Part shown: positions 46,429 through 55,829 of the stretch, in pieces | Layout: each line of letters begins with the position of its first letter | Numbering within the stretch: the first letter of the stretch is position 1 | NCBI GenBank assembly: GCA_015847255.1 | Contig: JADLZK010009202.1 | Span: 186,001 to 250,000 of the forward strand | Length of the DNA: 64,000 nucleotides | DNA from: Hyparrhenia diplandra | Lineage: Eukaryota; Streptophyta; Magnoliopsida; Poales; Poaceae | Reading direction: 5' to 3' | Position numbers and translations under genes: made by a program | The notes under the pieces: generated by a model | Database searches by the model: none | Seen by the model: the letters and a program-made list of their open reading frames with translations, nothing else | Told to the model about the DNA's origin: nothing

Positions 46429-47056
46429 GTTTTCTCAGTAGTTGGAATTGGGACAGGATAAACGCCGCTCCTGATCCCGAGACCGAGGACAGATACGTGA
46501 GGAAGAAAGGCGCAAGACACGAGAGCTGAAGAAGAAAATCCAGGAACAGCTAGCTCGAATCTGTGAAAAAATATCGGTACAGAAAATCCGAAATTTCTGA
46601 AATTTCCGTTTACCGGTCGGGTCCGATATTTTTCATTTATCACCCGAAATTTTCAAAATTTTAGAATCTGTCCATACAAATAGACCCTAAAGCCCACCCA
46701 ATTAATCTATGGTTCATTTTCTCTTCTCTTCTCTTCTAGGTTCAAGTTGCCACTGCAGTAACACACTCGCACGCTCCAGCCGTGTCGTTGTCTTGCTTAT
46801 TGAATAGACAATTGTTAATATGTTTTATTTAGTTTTTATGTTAAATGGTTCAGAAATGATCTATATGTTTTCCTGAATAAAATGAGTTATTTTTTGTCTA
46901 AATTTTGTCCGAAATTTTATTTCTATCGCCGACAAATTTCCGATATATCCGATATTCCTGTTTATCGCTGACCACCGAGATTTTTAAAATATCGGTAGAG
47001 AAAACACAGCTCAGAATACAAACGAGCCCATTGTGACGCTGGACATCTATGACTGA
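46429..47056 (+). pseudogene. NLR copy A exon 3, last part, split by a hAT-like insert
   Basis: It begins with the right GTTTT duplication and then encodes an acidic/basic linker longer than in copy B. The conserved tail follows (LKKKIQEQLA near 46526, then NTNEP-like codons from about 47014), with a stop TGA at 47054-47056. The tail is interrupted by 46561-47009. The 3' flank then matches copy B, including a putative 3'-UTR intron (GT at 47067, AG at 47188). Confidence 0.75.
46561..47009. mobile_element. non-autonomous hAT-like insertion in the final codons of copy A
   Basis: About 449 bp absent from copy B. It starts CTGTGAAAA and ends TTTTCACAG-like in mirror form (AAAACACAG), a short terminal inverted repeat. 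Flanks GCTCGAAT and CTCAGAAT form an imperfect 8-bp duplication. Subterminal CCGATAT/ATATCGG words recur at both ends, which is typical of hAT elements. The open frame on the minus strand (46898-47125) has no domain. Confidence 0.5.
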
Positions 47057-49635
47057 GTCTCGACAGGTATGTACGTTTGGCATTTTTGCGCGACTCTGAT
47101 ATGTAGATACACAGGAATTTATCAAAGTCTTTTCGGCAATTAAGAAACCCTTTATGATGATATGAGCCTACACCCTTGTCTTTCGCAGATACAGAGGTTC
47201 AGATCACCCGTCAGAGGCTGAAGAAGATCAGCGGGCTGCCTGGGAGCAACTGCCAGGTGGGGTCCAAGTCCAACATGGTACCTATGTGGGTGCGTACCAG
47301 TGCCCGTGCCTCCATTCCCTAGCATGTGCGCGTGTTATTTATTTGGTTCATCATTTGTGTGTTTGAGTGTTTCGAACTTTCAGTTCGATTGTTTAGTGGG
47401 ACGTGTGACGTGTCTGTGCCTCCGTTCGAGTGATTATGAATACCGCTTTATCCTGTTCCTACTTGCTTTCGGCTGTATATATGAAGATGCTGTTGCAGTG
47501 TTATGTGACAAGAATCCACCCAGTGGCAATATTTGTATGGCCCATTCAAATACTTCTTTATAAGTGGCCAAAGTTTGTTTCCCTTTGTATGCTGACATAC
47601 ACATGGGCGATTTATCATGGTTTGTATTTTTCTGTTTAGTGAGAACTATACTGCTAGATTTTTGAAGTTATGTTAGTTATAATTTATATATAGCACTAGA
47701 GCTAGTTCTTGAGATGAATCATGAATTGAATAGAACACTGGGCTTCACGCTAGCGAGCAGCGAGCCCCAAGCTAGTAGTGGTGGGACAAGTGATTACTTG
47801 CCAAGGACTCTGGGACCAAGCTAGTTGGTACGCATAGAAGAGTCACCATAGCCCCTCATGAACTCTGCACATACTACACGAATTCAACACAGGGTATTGA
47901 ATATTTGATTACTTGATGAGTAACAGCATTTCGAGCTCCATACCGTTGCACAGGCCGCACGCTCGATCCCGTTCATGGCCCTCTGTCCTCTGGCTTTGCT
48001 CTGTGGAACTCGACAAGGAACAGCTCAAGCCGAGGCCAGGCACGCGGCGCTGGTGCGCTGGTGGAGTGTTGTTTTGTTTAGCAGGGGTGGGCAGAGCAGC
48101 AGAGGGTCCGTGGCTCGAGATCACGGATGCCGTCCCCCACACAAGGCGGTCGGAAAGAACAAGAGACTGACCATCCGCGCGCGGTGAAAAGTAATGAAAG
48201 AATTCAGAGGCTGAACAAAATATAGTTGTACTGAACTCATCTAGTTGAACATGGAGCTCCCCTGATTCGTTGCTTTTGGGCATCGTATAGTGTGATGCAT
48301 GCATCTGTCCCATGCGGACTACTAATGTAATTCATGGACTGAATGAATCAATGAAATATACTAATGGTCAAGTTGAGCTAGCACCAGTACATACTGCCGA
48401 ATACCAATAAAGTTGATCATATAGAATTGCCGTGGTTCAGTGCTTTGGGCATCGTTCAGTGTGATGCATCTGTCCCATGTACACCTACGAATATAATTAC
48501 TTCATTTGAACAGTGCACTAGCTGTTTCTGAGCTCGTTTAGATCCAGACTTGAGTGGTCAGGTCGTGGTCTGCATTGTTTAAGTCGGGTACTCCCTCCAT
48601 TGATACAAAGTTTGTGCATATCTCATGAAAATTTTATATTCCCTCCATTAATTATATGAATATATATTTAGTTAACGATAGCCTTTCAAGTACTCTCTCT
48701 GTTCCAAAATAAACGAATTTCTACATGCTAAAGTATTTTTATGTTTCACCAAATTATAGAATGGAGCTTATGACACATCGAATTGGTATCACTAGATACA
48801 TCATGGAATATATTTTCATAATAATAATATACTTATTTGTTGTGATAAATATTGTTATTCTTTACTATAAAGTTTATGAAGCTCAAGGTAGTCTGACAAA
48901 ATGATTCTAGGAGATCATTAGTTTAGAGAAGTTGGAGTACAAAAGCTGGAGAGCCTTGTGCCTTTTAAATCCATCTTGTCACAACTCTCAACCAAATAGC
49001 TATTGACCTTGACCCAACACCTCCATCTCGCATATGGTTAGTGCCTCGACACAGCAACTTCAGTCCTTCATCTTCATCCAGCGGCTCCACCAAGTTCCTA
49101 GCTAACCTGGGCCGTCCGGCAACCTGCAGCGTCTTCAGTATGTGACTATGTTAGCGCCCTCTGATAGTAGCAGCCCACAAAAGGTATACTTCAGTCTTCA
49201 AAAATATATTTCGGAGCAACTAATTTGGGAGTGCTTTCCTTTTTTGATAGTTGTGTGCTTATAGAGTCAACAATATGAATGGTTGAATTTTACTGTTAGT
49301 ATACTTACATAGATCATATTTCGCAACACATTTAATTTAACTTGTCTGTGCTTCCTGTCTGTTGCATAAATGCAGATCAGCTGCGAATTTACTAGATCCA
49401 CCACTGAGCGAACCAGCCCCTGATTCGAGGGTGTTCACCGATTGAGGTACTATAATAAGCTTCAAAGGTGCATCGACACCAGTCCGCTTGCCATTTTCCA
49501 CCTTAAAATTTTACTCGCTACCATAGTTGAACTCAGGCCTTGTGTTGCTTCTTCAACTGTTGTAGATCTGCCATCAGGCGCACGAGCATCAGCCATCGGC
49601 TCTGCCACAAATCCATCCAGAAATACGACAGAGCA
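47057..49635. other. intergenic region between NLR copies A and B, with upstream region of B
   Basis: The first part is copy A's 3' flank and the last part is the 5' region of copy B. Both are homologous to the B-C interval, so the tandem unit includes flanking DNA. A phrase around TTTGGGCATCGT...GTGATGCATCTGTCCCA occurs twice (near 48280 and 48450). A putative 5'-UTR intron runs 49184-49375 (AAAAG|GTATAC to AATGCAG). Open frames at 47300-47563 and 47913-48313 have no domain. Confidence 0.6.
48693..48937. mobile_element. Stowaway-like MITE upstream of NLR copy B
   Basis: It has TA on both sides. The left end is CTCTCTCTGTTCCAAAATAA and the right end in reverse complement begins CTCCAACTTCTC. 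It is AT-rich inside, without coding. The same element in the same relative position upstream of copy C (about 61685-61924) shows it predates that duplication. Confidence 0.65.
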
Positions 49636-50652
49636 ATGGAGGCAACGGCACTGAGTGTGGGAAAGTCCGTGCTGAATGGAGCGCTTGGTTACGCCAAATC
49701 GGCATTTGCGGAGGAGGTGGCCTTGCAGCTCGGTATCCAGAAAGACCACAATTTCGTTGCAGATGAGCTTGAGATGATGAGGTCTTTTATGATGGAGGCA
49801 CATGAGGAGCGGGACAACAACAAGGTGGTCAAGACCTGGGTGAAACAGGTTCGTGACACTGCCTACGACGTCGAGGATAGCCTCCAGGATTTTGCTGTTC
49901 GTCTGAGAAGGTCATCCTGGTGGCGATTCCCTCGCACACTACTTGAGCGGCGGCGTATAGCCAAGCAGATGAAGGAGCTCAGGGCAAAAGTCGAGGATGT
50001 GAGCCAGAGGAATGTGCGCTACCATCTCATCAACGGATCCGGCTCCAAGGCTGCCACCACCTCGGCTGAGCAGTGTGGCTTTACTGTAGCAGCACTATTC
50101 GGCATTGATGATGCAAGGCGTGCCGCGAAGCAGGACAATCAAAGAGTGGATCTGGTTCAACTAATCAACAAGGAGGATGAGGACCTTAAAGTGATCGCGG
50201 TCTGGGGGACAAGTGGTGACATGGGCCAAACAACTCTAATCAGGGCGGCTTATGACAACCTAGATGTCCAAATCAAATTCCCGCGCCGAGCATGGGTAAG
50301 GGTGATGCATCCTTTCAGTCTAAAAGACTTTGTCCAGAGCTTGGTGAATCAGCTTCAAGCAACTCAAGATATTGAGGCCCTGTTGGAGAGGGAGAAGACA
50401 GAACAAGATCTAGCTAAGGAATTCAATGGATGTGTGAATGATACTAAGTATCTAATCGTGCTTAATAACCTATCCACCATTGAAGAGTGGGATCAGATTA
50501 AGAAATGCTTCCCGAACAACAAGAAAGGAAGCCGAATCATTGTGTCAAGCACACAAGTTGAAGTTGCAAGCTTATGCCCAGGGCAAGAAAGCCATGCCTC
50601 GGAGCTAAAGCAACTGTCTGCTGAGCAGACAATTTACACATTCTACGATAAG
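49636..50652 (+). CDS. NLR copy B exon 1: coiled coil and degenerate first NB module
   Basis: It is open throughout and ends at AAG|GTAATA. It encodes the coiled coil, then VIAVWGTSGDMGQTT, a kinase-2-like LIVLNNLS and RNBS-B-like SRIIVSSTQ. The lack of the P-loop lysine suggests this module does not hydrolyse nucleotide (inference). An in-frame upstream extension to 49540 exists but is not needed. The same length and structure are kept in copy C. Confidence 0.85.
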
Positions 50653-52319
50653 GTAATATTTAAAATCATTGTTCCAATAAAGTTCTTAATATCTTATCTT
50701 AGTGTTGCTAATTAGAGCCTCCAAATAGAGCCACCATATTAATCCTCACGGAATAATTCTCACAATATTAATTCTTACCCAGTCCTGCTATTAAGAAAGA
50801 TGATTCAACATAAATTACCCTCTCTGTTAAACTTGCATCCTATGTTACCCAGATACGAATACGAGTATCGGATACGATACGTATCGGATACGCGGATACA
50901 CTATTGTTGAAAAACAATGACACGGGATACGGCTTGGATATTATTAATATAATAATTATATGTGAAATAACTAAGCATTAACTCGTTACATGTGGTAAAT
51001 ATAATAATTATACATGAAATAACTAAGCATTAACTCGTTACATGTGGTAGCGAGAACTTTGGGTGATGTGTTTGCTTTATGGGACTTGAAGGAATAAAGA
51101 AAATCAAAACAAAATAATCAGTTGCTTCCTGTGTTACACGTTACGCCAAGGATTTGCGGCTCGACACAATACACGACACAAGACAAGAATCCAAAAGGAC
51201 AAGGCACAGCTGTTTTCCCTGCGTTGGGTCGTATCCAGGTTGGCCCAGCCAGCGCCTAGTACGCCAGATCTGGAGTAGCACGTATCCAAATATTAGGACA
51301 CGACTGAAATACATATCCATCACGTATTTATGCAAAGATCCGTATCGAGGAGTGTCGGATACGCGATACGGCACCCCTCTCACGTATCCGCGCTTCATAG
51401 CTTGCATCTAAACGACCCAACATCTACGATTATAAAAGACAACTCAAAAATAACCATTATGTTTTTATCCAAGTTAAATTAAAACTCTTGTGTTGATATT
51501 TTTTATATGGACTTGCTATATTTCAAAATATGATTTCTATTCAGGCGATATCTACGAACCATTAGATTTACATCCAACAATCAGATTATGTCAAACACTA
51601 AAAGACATGATCAATGATCACAACACGGCAAGCCCCAATTTAGGCATCTGAGGCATAGGAAATGTGTTTTATTATAAGTTATTCATCTATCATTGTGAAA
51701 GATAATGCAACATAACCCTTCTGTACTCAAATTACCCATAATGCCATTATCAAAGAAAACGTAAAGTAATGCATTTTGATTTGTATTTAAGTTATCCAAC
51801 TTTGCCCGTAAAAAAAAAATAACTCTCAAAAAATCGCCTCAAATAGAGAATATATTGAATGGAGTAGATTGGTTAACAGATTGACCTGCAAAATAATACC
51901 AGTATGTAATGTAGCACAAGTCTTCTTTGCATAACAGAATCTCTAAAGCTCCTATATTTTACAAATAATTGTGATATGGCCTATTTGAATTCATATCCAG
52001 TTAAATCTATTTGCCTGTATCACATAGAAATTAGAGTAAGATGGTTTGATCTAGCAAATGTATGCTCTCTTCCTTTGGATTAAATCTAATGTGCTTATTC
52101 CATTCCTTTAAAATTAAATCAATACATACCTAAATTGAGAAATCAAATATAAGTCATTAAAATTAGGATCCCAAATTAAGATTCGAGTAGGGTACAGATT
52201 GAGGAAAATAATAAAAATTATTGTATTATATATATTTTTTTAATTAAAACAAGACTAAACGTTGTTCTTGAAAATTTATGGTTGGAAGTTGTTCCTAAAC
52301 ATTTCTCTCTTTTGTTTAG
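50653..52319 (+). other. intron 1 of NLR copy B
   Basis: Donor AAG|GTAATA, acceptor TTTTGTTTAG|GGT. Apart from the hAT element at 50840-51400, it is AT-rich without a gene. Its end is homologous to 1-336. Confidence 0.85.
50840..51400. mobile_element. non-autonomous hAT element in intron 1 of copy B
   Basis: It is flanked by a perfect 8-bp duplication CTTGCATC (50832-50839 and 51401-51408). The ends are CTATGTTACCC and, in reverse complement, CTATGAAGCGC. Subterminal GGATACG/CGTATCC words are dense at both ends. A roughly 52-bp unit (AAATAACTAAGCATTAACTC) is tandemly duplicated at about 50947-51050. There is no transposase frame. Confidence 0.8.
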
Positions 52320-53076
52320 GGTTCCCAAAATAAAGAGGATCCACGGAAGCCTGCATCTATCTCTGATGTGACAACAAGTACAGGTGATCATATAACAACA
52401 CATGGTGAGATTATTGATGATCAATCTATGGATGCTAATAAGAAGAAGGTGTCTAGAAGGAGTCTTACTCGCATTAAGACACTTGGGGGTGCTTTGGAGG
52501 AATTGCATCTTACTGGGCGAAAGAAAGAAATATCAGAAATTATAGACTTAATTTCAAATAATGATAATAGCCAGCAGGTTCTGGTGATCTCTGTGTGGGG
52601 AATGGGTGGCCTTGGAAAAACCACCCTAGTTCGTGGTGTTTATCTAAGCCCAATGCTGAGTGACAAGTTTGAGAAGTACATTTTCATCACAATTATGCGC
52701 CCTTTCAATCTTGAAGAGCTCCTTAGGAGCTTGGTCGAGCAACTACAAGATGGATCTACTAAGAAGGAAGAGTTATTAGAAAACAAAATTAGTAGTAAGA
52801 AATCTTTAGCATCGATGGATGTCGGCAAGTTGATTGAGGAGTTGAGAAGGCTTTTGGAGAAGAAAAAAATCTTTGATTGTTCTAGATGATTTCTTTGAGA
52901 CCTCCGAATGGGACATGATAAAACTAAGGTTATTACCTCTATTGGAAAAGACAAGTCGAATCATTGTGACTACCAGGGAAGAGAATATCGCCAACCATTG
53001 CTCAGGAAAACATGGAGTTGTGCGCAACCTTCAAGTTCTTCAGCCAGATGATGCACTTTGCCTCTTGAGTGAAAAG
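52320..53076 (+). pseudogene. NLR copy B exon 2 with one-base insertion in a poly(A) run
   Basis: The reading frame from exon 1 (GSQNKED...) is open to residue CSR and a stop near 52887. The next frame carries LIVLDDFFETSEWDMI to LLSEK. Removing the effect of one A in the run GAAGAAAAAAATC (52859-52871) would align both halves with copy A and the family. The donor is AAG|GTAACG. Confidence 0.85.
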
Positions 53077-54652
53077 GTAACGTAAATGTCCTCCAACTTC
53101 TTGGTTTCCTTTGAAATAGCATTGACTTTAGGAGAATCCAGTTTTGACCATCGAGAGTGTGATTTGGGCCACAAAACGTCAAACCCAAAAGTTTTTACAA
53201 TTCAATTGTCAAAACTGTTCAAAACTAGCCATCTAGATATTTTGAAGGTGGTTTTTGCCTAATGAACAACACATGTGGAAGTTGGGCCTACTTGTCATAT
53301 TCATGTTCCCTCTTCTCTCCCTTCCCCACAATGTCCTCTTGAACCTTGCCCGTTTTGATTCACCCACTATGCCCACTTGGGTGCCATCTACATGCTTGGA
53401 CATGGCAGACACCATTTCCATCACCACCATGGACTTGGCACCAACTCTGGAGGGCCACTGCAGCTAGTGTGCACTTGTACTCCATTGCGCTGCCCTCTGC
53501 CACATTTTGGCCTAACACTGATTTTAGGTGTGCCACGATTGGGCACAGGTCCAATTTGGCACTGCCAAGCTCAAAAGAGGGGCAGAGTCTTGTAAGAAAA
53601 AGAGGCGTGGAGGATGAGTTCTGAGGTACGTATATGCTCACTACAGGATTGGATTCTATAGAGAAGCAGTGGAGGTCGTCACCCATGGAAAATCCAAGTG
53701 GTAGTGCACTGCTAGGAATGGGAGTAGTGATGGCAGCCCTACTCTAGAAACGACTAGGCTCAAAGAACTAGTTGAGGAGGGCCACGACATTGCACTTGAG
53801 GTCATTAAGGCTCATGGGGAGAGAAATAGCACCGAGAGACATCATTGAGGTCACACAATAGCACTCAATGCGCATGGTGTGCACTCATGGTGGGAGAGAG
53901 GCCAGCCATGGTGGCACTTAGACACTCGCCAGGTGAAGTGCACTTTGCGAGCTGGCCAGCGGGATGTGAGTGAGCCATGATTTATAGAGAGGAAATGGGA
54001 GCATGCGGTAGGGAGGTGGATGGAAGATGAATGCAACAATATGGATGGCTAAGCTTATGGCTATGACAAGGATGGAACATGCATGGTAGTACACTAATGC
54101 AGATGGACATCGATGCCCACATGGGATAGAGAAGAGGGCTAGGATGATGGGTAGGCGAGGGCATGGCATCTTGCATTACTACTAGGCCCATCTACATAGA
54201 TAAAATTTGTTAGGTTTATTCCCACATCAAAAATTGATTGGTGGGGGGAGCATATAATGAGGCAAGAGCAACCCTAACGAGATGGTTGAGGCTCATTGCT
54301 CCTATACAAGAACGGGGAATATCTCACTTAGTGGGTATGCACAAGCTAGGCTAGATGTGATGCGCACTCTAAGGAGTGATATTGGAGCCCATGGTCAAAA
54401 GGCCTGAAAAATCTTAGGGGTCTCATATTGGCAGTGGAGCCTGTTAACATCTTGAAGAGGTCATGGGTTGTGGGACATGGAGCATTGGACTCAGCTTGTG
54501 TGTGATAGACTTGGGGCCTCAACAACATCTTCCAGAGATCACACAGAGAGGGATTGTGTGATTCGAAGAGTTAGGCCTGATATGTGAGAGGCGAGATTGT
54601 TAGGGAAAATGATCCTGGGAGAGTACAATATATAAGGTGGGAGAAACCCTAA

Positions 54653-54854
54653 GGGCACTCATAATGCAGACTCTACCATAGACTCTAAAACTATTTATTA
54701 CCTTGGGTATCGTGGACTTGGAGTCTTATTTTTCTAACTTCACTCTTCCATAAATATATTGTCATATCAGCACCACATCACCAAAGCGCATTAAATATGA
54801 AACTAATTAAATAGGCTTAGACTCTATCGTGGAGTCTGCATTGTGAGTGTACCC
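54653..54854. mobile_element. Tourist-like MITE 1 in intron 2 of copy B
   Basis: 202 bp flanked by TAA at 54650-54652 and 54855-54857. The left end GGGCACTCATAATGCAGACT pairs with the right end, whose reverse complement begins GGGTACACTCACAATGCAG. Copy A has the uninterrupted AAACCCTAACC site near 3385. Confidence 0.8.
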
Positions 54855-54857
54855 TAA

Positions 54858-55152
54858 GGCCATTCTCAATGGGGGTTTCATAGGCGTTTCATGCACATTA
54901 AATAGGGCGCCACATGAGCAAAAGTTCACTTTTTTGCATGAAACTCTGAGGAGAGAGAATGGAAAAGTTTCATCTTAGTGAAACTCTCTTGGCACGAATA
55001 CCAACTATCTCTGAGTCATGAAACTAAATGCATATGAAACCACAGAATGAAACTCTCCATTGTGAGTAGAGGTTTCATCCAAGTTTCATTTCATTTCACA
55101 TGACATTACAGTTTTGGAAACAGTGCTATGAAACTCACCATTGAGATTGGCC
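54858..55152. mobile_element. Tourist-like MITE 2, abutting MITE 1
   Basis: 295 bp sharing the middle TAA with MITE 1 and followed by TAA at 55153-55155. The ends are GGCCATTCTCAATGG and, in reverse complement, GGCCAATCTCAATGG. Inside are repeated GTTTCAT/ATGAAAC words in both orientations, so it could fold on itself. Confidence 0.8.
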
Positions 55153-55829
55153 TAACTAATCAGATTTGTTTTTTATGGAGTTAGGCCCGACACATTGATT
55201 TGTTGTGGGCTTTGTGGACCTAGACCTATGGGGCGCCTACTCATCATGGGTGTAATGAGCTGGGCCGGATCAGATGAGCACTCTAACAAAGTTGATGGCG
55301 CGACATGCTGGCGTTATAAAAGAGTGCATGTGGAGAGGAGAAAGCCATGCTACATGCACGGTTTTGATAGTTGGATGGTCAAACACCTATGGTTGTGGAG
55401 GTTCTTGGCCAAAACCAAAGCTCATAGTTGATGATCGAAAATGGACTTCTTTATTTTTTTCATATATATGTAAAATAGCATGGCGTTTCAAAGAGTATAA
55501 ATGGCCAAAACCTATGCCTCTCTGTTACATGTAGGAAAATGCAAACTCTTTGGTATTCTTTTAATCGTTTGATTAATCCAATCAAGAAAATATTTGTGCT
55601 CATAGAATTTAATAGCATATAAAAGATTCAAATATTATTTAATTTGTTCTCTTAGCATTCTCCCTATAATGACCTGAACTTCATGGATTTTAGACGTGAC
55701 TTTGTTTTTGTATGTAACAGCGAACCTTCATGCATTCCCAAATTTTATAATAGTAAAAAGAAATATATCTATAATTAGTCATTTTCTGTTTTTAAGCATT
55801 ATAAATCTTATAAATTGTATATATATCAG

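Larger units (their letters stand above)
53077..55829 (+). other. intron 2 of NLR copy B
   Basis: About 2.75 kb between AAG|GTAACG and TATATCAG|GTA. It is homologous to copy A's intron and carries two adjacent Tourist-like MITEs. Open frames such as 53360-53686 have no domain and are also present, broken, in copy A. Confidence 0.8.

Noticed and set aside
47909..48313. Frames downstream of copy A on both strands
   Set aside because: The homologous region after copy B (60950-61140) does not keep either frame, so it is not a conserved gene.
53360..53686. Frames in intron 2 of copy B, with partial likeness at 1380-1839 in copy A
   Set aside because: Similarity comes from intron homology. Frames are not conserved and no domain is seen.
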